NCBI GenBank assembly: GCA_963736355.1
Contig: CAVTOO010000008.1
Location: 165,967-229,966, forward strand
DNA: 64,000 nt
Reading direction: 5' to 3'
From: CAVTOO01 sp963736355
GTDB taxonomy: Bacteria; Pseudomonadota; Alphaproteobacteria; Rhizobiales; Xanthobacteraceae
The number at the start of each line of letters is the position of its first letter. The first letter of the stretch is position 1. The notes under the pieces were generated by a model. It was not told where the DNA came from. It ran no database searches and saw only the letters and a list, made by a program, of their open reading frames with translations. Position numbers and translations under genes: made by a program. This document shows, one piece after another, positions 38,169 through 47,190 of the stretch.

Positions 38169-39177
38169 TTAGATCAACTTCCCCATCGCCACCGCAGTAT
38201 CGCTCATGCGGTTGGAGAAGCCCCATTCGTTATCGTACCACGCCAGCACGCGCACCAGCGTGCCGTTCATGACCTTGGTCTGGTCCATGTGGAACGTCGC
38301 GGAGTGCGGATCGTGGTTGAAGTCGATCGAGACATTCGGCGCGTCGGTGGTGCCGAGGATGCCCTTGAGCTCCTGCGACGCTGCGCGCTTCATCGCCGCG
38401 TTGATCTCCTCGATGGTCGTCGCCTTCTTGGCGACGATCTTGAGATCGATCACGGACACATTCGGCACCGGCACGCGGATCGACACGCCGTCGAGCTTGC
38501 CCTTCAGTTCCGGCAGCACGAGGCCGATGGCCTTGGCCGCGCCGGTCGAGGTCGGGATCATCGACATCGCCGCCGCGCGGCCGCGATAGAGATCCTTGTG
38601 CATGGTGTCGAGGGTCGGCTGGTCGCCGGTATAGGCGTGGATCGTGGTCATGAAGCCGGTCTCGATGCCGACCAGGTCGTTGAGCACCTTGGCGACCGGC
38701 GCCAGGCAGTTCGTCGTGCACGAGCCGTTGGAGACGACGAGGTGGTCCTTCGTCAGCTTGTCGTGGTTGACGCCGTAGACGATCGTCAAGTCGGCATTGT
38801 CGGCGGGCGCGGACACCAGCACGCGCTTGGCGCCGGCGGTGAGATGCGCGGACGCCTTATCCTTGGCCGTGAAGATGCCGGTGCATTCCAGCGCGATATC
38901 GACACCGAGATCCTTCCACGGCAGCGTGGAGGGGTCCTTCACGGCGCAGACCTTGATCTTGTTCTTGCCGATGGTGATCGAAGTCGCCGTCGACCGTCAC
39001 ATCGCCGGGGAAACGGCCATGGACCGAGTCGAAGCGCAGCAGATGCGCGTTGGTCTCCACGGGGCCGAGATCGTTGATGCCGACGACCTCGATGTCCTTG
39101 CGGCCGGATTCATGAATGGCGCGCAGAACATTGCGGCCGATGCGGCCAAACCCGTTGATTGCAACCCGAATTGCCAT
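38169..39177 (-). CDS. gap: Glyceraldehyde-3-phosphate dehydrogenase (type I), one frameshift
   Basis: About 335 residues after removing one extra T near 38981. The Rossmann motif VAINGFGRIGRN begins the protein. The catalytic cysteine is in SNGSCTTNCLAP near residue 153. MTTIHAYTGDQ, GAAKAIGLVLPEL and WYDNEWGFSNRM follow. It oxidises glyceraldehyde-3-P with NAD(P)+ and phosphate. ATG 39177 is preceded by AAGGAG. It lies between tkt and the small protein/pgk pair. Confidence 0.97.
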
Positions 39178-39254
39178 GCTTTTCTCCTTCAATTTCAGTC
39201 AAATTTAGCGCCTCGAGCGCAACGTTTGCGCGCGGCGGAGGTTCCTTACGTTCC

Positions 39255-41243
39255 TTATAGCCGCGCCTGCGCCGCCTCTGCCACGGCTTTCGCAGTAATG
39301 CCGAAATGTTCGTAAAGATGCTTGTAGGGAGCGCTGGCGCCGAAGCCTGTCATGCCGACAAACACGCCGTCCCGGCCGATGACGGCGTCCCAGCCCTGGC
39401 GCACGGCTGCTTCCACCGCGACGAGGACCGGGGCTTTGCCGATGATCTTGTCCTGCTCGGCCTTCGGCGCTGCGAGGAAGATATCCATGCACGGCACCGA
39501 GACGACGCGCGCGCGCGATGCCCTTTTCCGCCAGCAGCTTGTGGGCGCCGACGGCGATTTCGACTTCCGAGCCGGTGGCGAAGATCGTCACCTGCGCCTC
39601 GCCGCCTGCGGTGCCGACGAGTTCGTAGGCGCCGGCTGCGCTGCGATTGACGTTCACGTCGGTGCGCAGTTGCGGCAGGTTCTGGCGGGTCAGCGCCAGC
39701 ACCGAGGGGCCGTCCGTGCGGTTGAGCGCGAGCTCCCAGCATTCCGCCACTTCGACGGAATCGCACGGGCGAAACACCTGCATGTTGGGGATGCGCACGC
39801 AGAGCTTGCGAGATGTTCGACAGGCTGATGGGTCGGGCCGTCTTCGCCGAGACCGATCGAGTCGTGGGTCATCACATAGACGACGCCGGTTCCCATCAGG
39901 GCCGACAGCCGCATCGCCGGCCGGGCATAGTCGGCGAACACCAGGAAGGTCGCGCCGTTCGGCGCAAAGCCGCCATGCAGCGCGATGCCGTTCATGGCCG
40001 CAGCCATGCCGTGCTCGCGAATGCCGTAATGGATGTAGCGGCCCTTCGGGGTCTTGGCGCCGAAGGCAATCGCGGCTTTTCGCCTTGGTGTTGTTCGATC
40101 CGGTGAGATCGGCCGAGCCTGCGAGGAATTCCGGCATCGCCGGCACGATCGCCTCAATCGCAAGTTCGGACGACTTGCGCGTGGCGATATGCTGCGGCGT
40201 TTCCAGCAGCGCCTTCTTGTGAGCGCGCAGCGCCTTCGCGAGCGAAGCCGGCCGCTCATGCTTCAGGCGGCGGTCGAATTCCGCGCGCTTGCGGTTCGAC
40301 AGCGTGGCCATCACCGCATTCCATTCGCGATGCGCGGCCGCGCCACGGCTTCCGGCGTCGCGCCAGCTTTTCAGAACGTCCGCGGGAACCGAGAAAGGCT
40401 CCAGCGCGATGCCGAGATTTTCCTTGGCGGCCTTCAACTCGTCCGGGCCGAGCGCTTCGCCGTGGGCCTTGGATGTGCCGGCCTTCTTCGGTGCGCCGAA
40501 ACCGATAATGGTCTTGCAGGCGATCAGCGAGGGCTTGCCTGACTTTTGCGCGCGCGCAATCGCTGCAGCGATGGCTTCCGGATTATGACCGTCGATGCGT
40601 TCTGCGCGCCAGCCGGCGGCCTGGAAACGCTTCACCTGGTCGACCGAGTCGGCCAGCGACAGCGGGCCGTCGATGGAAATGCCGTTGTCGTCGAACAGCA
40701 CGATCAGCTTGTTGAGTTTCCAGTGGCCGGCCATGGCGATCGCTTCCTGCGACACGCCTTCCATCAGGTCGCCGTCCGAGGCGAGCACATAGGTGAAGTG
40801 GTTGACGGCCTTCTTGCCGAACTCGGCGGCGAGCATCTTTTCGGCCATCGCCATGCCGACGGCGGTCGCGATGCCCTGGCCGAGCGGGCCGGTGGTGGTC
40901 TCGATGCCCGGCGTGATGAAATTCTCGGGATGTCCCGGCGTCATCGAGCCGAGCTGGCGGAACTTCTTGATCTGCTCGAGCGTGCATCGACTTCATGGCC
41001 GGTGAGGTAGAGCAGGGCGTAGAGCAGCATCGAGCCGTGGCCGGCCGACAGCACGAAACGGTCGCGATCGGGCCATTGCGGATCGGCCGCGTCGAATTTC
41101 AGAACCTGCGTAAACAGCACCGTGGCGATATCGGCGGCGCCCATCGGCAGTCCGGGATGGCCGGATTTCGCCTGCTCAACGGCATCCATGGCAAGGGCGC
41201 GAATGGCATTGGCCATCCGGGAATGATCGACAGACGCGGTCAT
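39255..41243 (-). CDS. tkt: Transketolase, several frameshifts
   Basis: About 660 residues after removing about six extra bases (pairs near 40985 and 39800, single ones near 40078 and 39512). Seen are SMLLYALLYLTGH, ETTTGPLGQGIATAVGMA (thiamine-diphosphate fold), LVASDGDL-like LASDGDLMEG, SKAHGEALG, FVFADYARPA-like FADYARPAMRLSALM and YVMTHDSIGLGEDGPTHQP. It transfers two-carbon units in the pentose phosphate or Calvin pathway. It starts at ATG 41243 and heads the run tkt-gap-X-pgk-fba-thiE-SEL1-suhB. The corrected length fits the family. Confidence 0.95.
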
Positions 41244-41557
41244 GGAGATCCTGATTTTGTCGCGGGTGAAGGTGACGAAGTGCCCGCCCCAATAGGGTTT
41301 TGGTGCGGTTTTGGCCCTGAACTGCGGCGGTGGATACCACCTGCCCCGCCTTGAGTCCAAGGCCCACGGGGCTGGCTTTTGGTCGATGTCCCCATTGCGG
41401 TGCATAGCTTTTGGTCGGCGTTGACGCTGCCATGCCGCGAAAGTTAAGCTTCGCGGCCTAACCCGTTGTCGAGGCGCATTTTTTGCGCCTCGCCGCGTGT
41501 CCGTTCCAACTGCGATCCAAACCGACTGCGATCCAAAAAGCCCGGGAACAGCCTTGC

Positions 41558-41845
41558 GTGAGTGACAGCGACACCAATGCCATCGAGGCGGCGACGCGAC
41601 GGCTGATGGCGGCCCTCGAGGCGCTGGAAGCGGCGGTCGAACGCCGCCGCGAGGCCGATGGCGAGGAAGAGCGCCTGGCGGAGCGCATCCACGCGCTGGG
41701 CACGGATCGTTCGCGTCTCACCAACGAACTGGATGTGATCACGGCGCAGGCGCGCGCGCTCGAAGGCGTCAATCGTGACGTCGCCAAGCGGCTCGACGCC
41801 GCCATCGGGTCTGTACGCGACGTGCTCGATGGCAAAGAAGACTAA
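41558..41845 (+). CDS. DUF4164 coiled-coil protein
   Basis: This 95-residue, largely helical protein contains ATRRLMAALEALEAAVERRR and LGTDRSRLTNELDVITAQAR, which fit a long coiled coil of the DUF4164 type. It sits just before zapA in many alphaproteobacteria and may be a septum-associated partner. That role is inferred from position only. I chose the GTG at 41558 because an upstream in-frame ATG adds 25 residues that do not look like the family. Confidence 0.75.
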   Translation: MSDSDTNAIEAATRRLMAALEALEAAVERRREADGEEERLAERIHALGTDRSRLTNELDVITAQARALEGVNRDVAKRLDAAIGSVRDVLDGKED

Positions 41846-41846
41846 A

Positions 41847-41891
41847 GCATGATCCGGAAAAGTGGAAACCGGTTTTCCGAAAAGATCATGC
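41847..41891. repeat. Dispersed palindrome (GCATGATC...GATCATGC), copy B
   Basis: Arms GCATGATCCGGAAAAG and the inverted TTTTCCGAAAAGATCATGC flank a central AAACCGGTTT. It lies 1 base after the DUF4164 stop, in the 74-bp gap before zapA. Copies A (3562) and C (44852) have the same layout. Confidence 0.9.
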
Positions 41892-41919
41892 GCAAGAGAA
41901 AGTTCATGAAGGTTCCGCG

Positions 41920-42303
41920 ATGGCGCATGTGAATGTCAGCATCAACGGCCGTCAGTACCGGATGGCCTGCGAAGAGGGCCAGGAAGACCGGCTGTTGCGC
42001 CTGTCGCATAATCTCGAAATTCGCGTCACCGAATTGCGCGGCAAGTTCGGCGAGATCGGCGATGCGCGGCTGACCGTGATGGCCGCGCTGATGATCGCCG
42101 ACGAACTGTCTGACGCGGGCGTTCGCATTCGAAGGCTCGAGGAAGAACTCGCCGCCCTGCAGGACGCACGGATCGGCGCCGTTGACCGCAACAAGGCGAC
42201 TCAGGCGGCGATTGCAGCCGCCTTCAATTCCGCCGCCGACCGCATTGAGCGCCTGACGCAGACGCTTAATCGCCGCGTCGGCAATGGCGTGGCGCTGGGC
42301 TAA
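41920..42303 (+). CDS. zapA: Cell division protein ZapA
   Basis: This 127-residue protein has an N-terminal globular domain (VNVSINGRQYRMACEEGQE) and a C-terminal helix forming a long coiled coil (LEEELAALQDARIGAVDRN). This is the ZapA layout. It binds and cross-links FtsZ filaments at the division site. Directly downstream lies the 6S RNA and then 5-FCL, the conserved zapA-ssrS-ygfA neighbourhood. Confidence 0.93.
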   Translation: MAHVNVSINGRQYRMACEEGQEDRLLRLSHNLEIRVTELRGKFGEIGDARLTVMAALMIADELSDAGVRIRRLEEELAALQDARIGAVDRNKATQAAIAAAFNSAADRIERLTQTLNRRVGNGVALG

Positions 42304-42375
42304 ATCTTTAGTTTGCCTTGATTAATCCCCGCCTGAGCGCTGGCGATCCTTGCCGCGCGGGACTACATTGTGAAG

Positions 42376-42534
42376 GCGAAGCTGCGGGGCGCGTCAGGAG
42401 CCGTTATCCCCGGGGCCTTATCGATCCTTAAGGGAGCTGTCCCTGGCCGGGCCCGTGGGCCCGGACATATGGCGCCCACCTACTTTCGTAGGGAACTCCG
42501 GGATCGAGTGCTCCAACGGCCATCGTGGCTTCGC
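42376..42534 (+). ncRNA. ssrS: 6S RNA (regulator of RNA polymerase)
   Basis: Located between zapA and the 5-formyl-THF cyclo-ligase gene, the canonical 6S RNA position. The ends pair as GCGAAGC (42376-42382) and GCTTCGC (42528-42534). The apical hairpin CCGGGCCC-GT-GGGCCCGG is at 42447-42464. Flanking arms can form a rod with a central bubble around GTTATCCCCGG and GAACTCCGGG. A TACATT -10-like box lies at 42364-42369. The length (about 159 nt) fits. It binds the housekeeping RNA polymerase holoenzyme, mimicking an open promoter. Confidence 0.9.
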
Positions 42535-42560
42535 ACTTTCATTTCCTTCGGCCCGAATTT

Positions 42561-42596
42561 CGTCATGCCCGGCCTTGTGCCGGGCATCCACGTCTT
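42561..42596. repeat. Hairpin repeat (GTCATGCCCGG family)
   Basis: CGTCATGCCCGGC...GCCGGGCATCCACG, close to the 17524 and 55029 elements. It lies between 6S RNA and the 5-FCL gene and could act as a processing or termination hairpin. Confidence 0.65.
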
Positions 42597-42620
42597 TAGG
42601 TTGCCGCGAGGACATCGCTG

Positions 42621-43221
42621 ATGAACATCGACGCCTCGACAAACAAGAAAGCCATGCGTGTTGCCGCGCTCGCGCGCCGCGATGCGATCCCCGCGTCCGC
42701 GCGCGAGGCTGCGGCTGCGTCCATCGCATTGCGCGATTTTCCGATTGCCGTTGCGCGCGGTGCCGTCATTGCGGGTTACGCGCCGATGCGCAGCGAACTC
42801 GATCCGCGTCCCCTGATGCTGCGTCTCGCGGCTTCCGGCGCGACGCTGGCACTGCCCGTCGTCACCGGCCGCAACACACAGCTGACGTTCCGCAAATGGG
42901 TGCCGGGCGATCCGCTGGTCACGGCCGCTTTCGGTATGCTGGAGCCCGACTGAAGATGCCGAGCCTGTGGTGCCGGATGTGCTGCTGGTGCCGCTGGCAG
43001 CGTTCGATCGTCTCGGCCACAGAATCGGCTATGGCGCCGGCTTTTACGACCGCACGCTTGCGGCGTTGCGAAGCCGCAAGGTTATCACCGCCATCGGGCT
43101 TGCCTTTGCCGCGCAGGAAACCGAAAAGATTGATACCGATGAATACGACGCGCGGCTCGATCTCATTCTGACCGAGACCGGCGTCATTGATTTTCGTAGA
43201 GCTCAGGAGCTTGGACGTTGA
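42621..43221 (+). CDS. fthC: 5-formyltetrahydrofolate cyclo-ligase, one frameshift
   Basis: About 199 residues after removing one extra T at 42951, which otherwise creates a premature TGA. It has an N-terminal MRVAALARRDAIPASAR segment, YAPMRSELDPRPL, and a C-terminal part with VVPDVLLVPLAAFDRLGHRIGYG and GFYDRTL (nucleotide and folate sites). It converts 5-formyl-THF to 5,10-methenyl-THF using ATP. Sitting after 6S RNA, it matches the conserved ssrS-ygfA pair. Its TGA overlaps the ymdB TTG start. Confidence 0.93.
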
Positions 43222-44042
43222 GGATTTTGTTTCTTGGGGATGTCGTCGGGCGCAGCGGACGCGAGGTTGTCAGCGAGCGTCTGCCCAATCTGATCAAGCG
43301 CTGGAAGCTCGATTTCGTCGCCATCAATGGCGAGAACGCCGCCGGCGGTTTCGGCATCACCGAAGCCATCTTTGACGAGTTCATCGACGCCGGCGCCGAT
43401 GCGGTGACGCTTGGCAATCATGCCTTCAAGCAGCGCGAGGCGATGGTGTTCATCGGGCGCGCGCCCGCACTGGTGCGCCCGCTGAATTTTCCGCGCAACG
43501 CGCCCGGCCGTGGAGCCGCGCTCGTCGAGGCCAAGAACGGCGCGCGGGTGCTGGTGATGAATGCGATGGGCCGCGTCTTCATGGAGCCGCTCGACGATCC
43601 GTTTGCCGCCGTCGATCGCGAACTCGAGGCCTGTCCGCTGCGGCAGGCCGCCGATGCAATTCTGGTCGATTTTCACGCCGAGGCTTCGAGCGAGAAGCAG
43701 GCGATGGGCTTTTTCTGCGATGGCCGCGCCAGCCTCGTGGTCGGCACGCATACGCATGTCCCGACCGGCGATCATCGCGTCCTCAAGGGCGGCACGGCGT
43801 TCATGACCGATATCGGCATGTGCGGCGACTACGACACGATCATCGGCATGGACCGCGATGAGCCGATGTCGCGCTTTCTCACCGGTATCCCCTCCGGCCG
43901 CTACGAGCCCGGAAACGGCCCGGGCTCGCTGAGCGGTGTCGCGCTGGAAACCGACGACAAGACCGGCCTCGCGCTGCGCCTCGCGCCGGTGCGGCTGGGC
44001 GGCCGGCTGGAAGAGGCCATCCCGGCGTTCTGGGCCGCCTGA
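43218..44042 (+). CDS. ymdB: YmdB-family metallophosphoesterase (TIGR00282)
   Basis: This 274-residue enzyme begins MRILFLGDVVGRSGRE, and FVAINGENAAGGFG, LGNHAF and VGTHTHVPTGD supply the two-metal site. The family are phosphodiesterases acting on cyclic nucleotides. The cellular role here is not shown. The TTG start at 43218 overlaps the cyclo-ligase stop (TTGA), indicating coupling; no ATG is available at the family N terminus. It is followed by yebC. Confidence 0.92.
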   Translation: MRILFLGDVVGRSGREVVSERLPNLIKRWKLDFVAINGENAAGGFGITEAIFDEFIDAGADAVTLGNHAFKQREAMVFIGRAPALVRPLNFPRNAPGRGAALVEAKNGARVLVMNAMGRVFMEPLDDPFAAVDRELEACPLRQAADAILVDFHAEASSEKQAMGFFCDGRASLVVGTHTHVPTGDHRVLKGGTAFMTDIGMCGDYDTIIGMDRDEPMSRFLTGIPSGRYEPGNGPGSLSGVALETDDKTGLALRLAPVRLGGRLEEAIPAFWAA

Positions 44043-44111
44043 CGCCCTTTGAAATCCTCAATCGGCGCTTTATAAACCTCTCGCTTTCCCGCCTTCTTCA
44101 GGATCACGACC

Positions 44112-44858
44112 ATGGCCGGCCATTCCCAATTCAAGAACATCATGCATCGCAAGGGCCGGCAGGACGCGATGAAGTCCAAGCTGTTCGGCAAGCTTGCGCG
44201 CGAAATCACCGTCGCCGCCAAATTGGGGACGCCGGACCCGGCGATGAACCCGCGCCTGCGCGCGGCCATCATTGCCGCCCGCGCCGAGAACATGCCCAAG
44301 GACAATATCGAGCGCGCCGTGAAGAAGGCCGCCGGCAATGACGGCGAGAACTACGACGAGATTCGTTACGAGGGATACGGGCCGGGCGGCGTTGCCGTCA
44401 TCGTCGAGGTTCTGACCGACAACCGCAATCGCACCGCCTCGGACGTGCGCTCCTACTTCACCAAGAGCGGCGGCAACCTGGCTGAGACCGGCGCGGTGTC
44501 ATTCATGTTCGATCGCCTCGGCGTCATCGAGTATGACGCGGCGAAAGCGTCCGCCGACGACATGCTGGAAGCCGGCATCGATGCCGGCGCCGACGATGTC
44601 GTGTCGGGCGAGGGCGGCCACGAGATTTACGCCTCGCAGGAATCGTTTCGCGATGTCGCGAAATCGCTCGAGGCGAAATTCGGCGAAGCGCGCAAGGCCG
44701 CGCTCACCTGGAAGCCGCAGAACAACATTGCCGTCGATGACGAAACCGGCGAAAAGCTGATCAAGCTGATCGAGCTGCTCAACGAGCATGACGACGTGCA
44801 GAACGTCTATGCGAATTTCGAAGTGTCGGATGCGCTTGTCGCAAAGATGAATGCATGA
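44112..44858 (+). CDS. yebC: YebC/TACO1-family protein
   Basis: This 248-residue protein is a conserved YebC-type factor. It begins MAGHSQFKNIMHRKGRQDA and has NMPKDNIERAVKKA and NRTASDVRSYFTKSGGNLAE. Work on this family links it to transcriptional control and, more recently, to translation of polyproline stretches. It lies between ymdB and an EamA transporter gene, and ruvCAB follows, a common yebC-ruvC order. Its TGA is inside a GATC-type palindrome. Confidence 0.95.
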   Translation: MAGHSQFKNIMHRKGRQDAMKSKLFGKLAREITVAAKLGTPDPAMNPRLRAAIIAARAENMPKDNIERAVKKAAGNDGENYDEIRYEGYGPGGVAVIVEVLTDNRNRTASDVRSYFTKSGGNLAETGAVSFMFDRLGVIEYDAAKASADDMLEAGIDAGADDVVSGEGGHEIYASQESFRDVAKSLEAKFGEARKAALTWKPQNNIAVDDETGEKLIKLIELLNEHDDVQNVYANFEVSDALVAKMNA

Positions 44859-44898
44859 TCCCGAAAAGTGGGAACCGGTTTTCGGATCGGATCATGCA
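44852..44898. repeat. Dispersed palindrome (TGCATGATC...GATCATGCA), copy C
   Basis: Outer arms TGCATGATCC and GGATCATGCA, inner AACCGGTT. It overlaps the yebC stop codon. Confidence 0.9.
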
Positions 44899-44926
44899 TA
44901 ACAATCACAACTAAGAATGTAGCTCT

Positions 44927-45836
44927 TTGTCTCCCACTGACGCGACCGGCGCGCGACGCCGTCTCATTCTCGGTCTTGCCGCTGCAGCCGCCACCGTTGT
45001 CATCTGGGGGTCGTGGTCGGCGTTCTCGCGCATGGGTGCGCAACGGCTCGATCTGCCGGTTCTCGTCTTCGTCCGCTTCATCATTCCGCCCTTGATCCTT
45101 CTGCCTGTTGTCTGGCGCACCGGGCTGCTGCCGAAGGGCGTGTCGTGGCCGGTGCTCGCCGCGATGGTCCTGACGGGCGGCTTCGGTTTCTTCATCTTTT
45201 CAATTCTGGCGCTGCGGCTCGCGCCGGTGGCCGAAGTGCAGCCGCTGTTGCCCGGCCTGCCGCCGCTGATCGTCGCGCTGTGGGTCTGGTTCGCCCAGCG
45301 ACTGCGGTTCACCCGCGCGCAGATTGCAGGCTTCACGCTGCTCGGGTTCGGCACGGCGGTGCTGGTCGGTTATCCGATGCTGACCGGCTCCGGCCATTTC
45401 GCGCTCGGGCACCTCTTCGCCATCGTCTCGGCGACGTCATGGGCGATCTACGTGATCGCCTTCGGCCGCAGCCGGATGGGTGCACTGGAAGCGGCTGCCG
45501 TGGTCTCGACCTGGACTGCGCTGCTGCATGCTGCCGTTCTGCCTGATGCCGTTTCTGGCTGCGGTGGAGGCTGGTCAAATTCGTGAGATCGCGGTGCAGG
45601 GTCTGGTGCAGGGCATCGCCTCGGGTGTCGTCGCCATCTATCTGTTCGGCATGGCCATCCGGCTGCTCGGCCCGGCGGAAGCCTCCGCCATGGCCGCGCT
45701 GAGTCCGGTCTGGGCGGCGGCGCTCGCGATTCCGATGCTCGGCGAATGGCCGTCCGTTCCGGCCATGATTGCGATTGCGGCCATCACCGGCGGCGTCATT
45801 CTGGCCAATTGGCGCACCAGTGCGCCTGCGAAATAG
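44927..45836 (+). CDS. EamA/DMT-family transporter, one frameshift
   Basis: About 302 residues after removing one extra C near 45527. About ten membrane segments form two EamA repeats (first VIWGSWSAFSRMG, second GHLFAIVSATSWAIYVIAFG). Motifs at the C terminus include FGMAIRLLGPAEASAMAALSP and LGEWPS. Probably an amino-acid or metabolite exporter; substrate unknown. The start is a TTG at 44927, since no ATG precedes the first helix. It is inserted between yebC and ruvC. Confidence 0.85.
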
Positions 45837-45849
45837 CTGATTCCCCATA

Positions 45850-45893
45850 GCGTTTTCGAGCGAAGCGGGAACCGGTTCGCGTGAAGAAAACGC
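45850..45893. repeat. Dispersed palindrome (GCGTTTTC...GAAAACGC)
   Basis: GCGTTTTCGAGCGAAGC...TTCGCGTGAAGAAAACGC with AACCGGTT centre. It has the same central core as the GATC palindromes but different arms. It sits 13 bases after the EamA stop and just upstream of ruvC. Confidence 0.8.
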
Positions 45894-45926
45894 GTCAAAA
45901 TGAAAATCTCCCTGTATCAAAAGACC

Positions 45927-46442
45927 ATGTCCGCCCGACTGATTCGCATCATCGGTATCGATCCCGGCCTGCGCCGCACCGGCTGGGGCGTGATCGACGT
46001 TGAGGGCAACCGCCTGATCTATGTCGCCTGCGGGTCGGTCGAGAGTTCCGAGGCCGACGATCTCGCCACGCGGTTGCTCGCGCTGCATGACGGGCTTGCC
46101 CGCGTGCTCGCCGATCATGCGCCGCTTGAGGCCGCCGTCGAACAGACCTTCGTCAACAAGGACGGCGCCTCCACGCTCAAGCTCGGTCAGGCGCGCGGCA
46201 TCGCCATGCTGGCGCCGGCGAAGCACGGCATCTCCGTCGCCGAATACGCGCCCAATCAGGTCAAGAAGACCGTCGTCGGCGCGGGCCATGCCGACAAGGC
46301 GCAGATCCGCATGATGCTCGGCGTGCTCTTGCCCAAGGCGCAGCCGAAAACCGCCGATGCCGCCGACGCGCTCGCCATCGCCATTACGCACGCGCATCAT
46401 CGCCAGTCGCGCATTCTGTTGCAGAAGGTCGCTGCGTCATGA
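45927..46442 (+). CDS. ruvC: Holliday junction endodeoxyribonuclease RuvC
   Basis: This 171-residue nuclease resolves Holliday junctions. The acidic catalytic residues lie in IIGIDPGLRRTGWGV (Asp, near 10), AAVEQTFVNKDG (Glu, near 70) and KTADAADALAIAITHAHH (Asp, near 145). It starts at ATG 45927, where the family N terminus begins. It is followed by ruvA, then ruvB, and forms the RuvABC resolvasome with them. A REP-like block separates it from ruvA. Confidence 0.96.
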   Translation: MSARLIRIIGIDPGLRRTGWGVIDVEGNRLIYVACGSVESSEADDLATRLLALHDGLARVLADHAPLEAAVEQTFVNKDGASTLKLGQARGIAMLAPAKHGISVAEYAPNQVKKTVVGAGHADKAQIRMMLGVLLPKAQPKTADAADALAIAITHAHHRQSRILLQKVAAS

Positions 46443-46454
46443 TCGAAACGCGAA

Positions 46455-46553
46455 TCTCCCTCCCCCCTTGTGGGGGAGGGTCGGGGAGGGGGTCGTAATG
46501 CGATCTTCGCTGGTCACCCCCACCAACCCCTCCCCACAAGGGGGAGGGGACGA
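46455..46553. repeat. REP-like C/G-rich composite inverted repeat
   Basis: CCCTCCCCCCTTGTGGGGGAGGG is followed after a spacer by CCACCAACCCCTCCCC and ACAAGGGGGAGGG. The outer CCCTCCCCC...GGGGGAGGG halves are inverted copies. It separates ruvC and ruvA by 124 bp, where such genes are often contiguous. A half-type relative is at 54199. Confidence 0.8.
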
Positions 46554-46566
46554 GTCGGAGTGTCGC

Positions 46567-47180
46567 ATGATCGGCAAATTCGCGGCGTCATCGATTTCGC
46601 CGACGATTACGTCATCCTCGACGTCTCGGGCGTCGGCTATCAGGTGCATTGTTCGACGCGCACGCTGCAATCGCTGCCGCAGGCCGGCGAGGCGGCGACG
46701 CTGTCGATCGAAACTTACGTGCGCGAAGACCAGATCAAGCTGTTCGGTTTTCGCACCGATCACGAGCGCGAATGGTTTCGCCTGTTGCAGACCGTGCAGG
46801 GCGTCGGCGCCAAGGTCGCGCTCGCGGTGCTCGGCACGCTCACGCCGCCCGATCTCGCCAACGCGATTGCCTTGCGCGACAAGGCAGCGGTCGCACGCAC
46901 GCCGGGCGTCGGCCCCAAAGTGGCCGAGCGCATTGTGACCGAACTGAAGGACAAGGTTCCGGCCTTCGCCAGTGTCGATCCCGCTCTGGTGCAGCTCTCC
47001 GGCGCGATGGACGACAACCGCGCGCCGCGCCCGGTGGCGGATGCGGTGTCCGCCTTGGTCAATCTCGGCTATGCTCAGGCGCAGGCGTCCGCCGCCATTG
47101 CCGCCGCCTCGCGTGCGGCGGGCGAGGGCGCCGAGACCGCGCAGCTCATCCGTCTGGGCCTGAAGGAATTGTCGAAGTGA
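46567..47180 (+). CDS. ruvA: Holliday junction branch migration protein RuvA, one frameshift near start
   Basis: About 204 residues. The ATG at 46567 begins MIGK, but one base is missing near 46580. The rest is read in the other frame (RGVIDFADDYVILDVSGVGY). Domain I is an OB-fold that binds DNA. The two HhH motifs lie in LQTVQGVGAKVALAVLG and ARTPGVGPKVAERIV. The C-terminal domain III (LVNLGYAQAQASAAI) contacts RuvB. It recognises Holliday junctions and loads the RuvB motor encoded next. Confidence 0.93.
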
Positions 47181-47190
47181 GTGCCGCTCG

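Noticed and set aside
36752..41243. Pseudogenised pgk, gap and tkt
   Set aside because: Several independent one-base shifts, with perfect continuation of conserved sequence in the next frame and no substitutions, fit sequencing errors and not decay of essential genes.
42951..42953. Programmed frameshift or stop in the 5-FCL gene
   Set aside because: No slippery heptamer or stimulatory structure. It is one of many similar extra bases in the window.
46455..46553. CRISPR-like repeats
   Set aside because: Only two inverted, not direct, units and no spacers; it is a REP-like palindrome.
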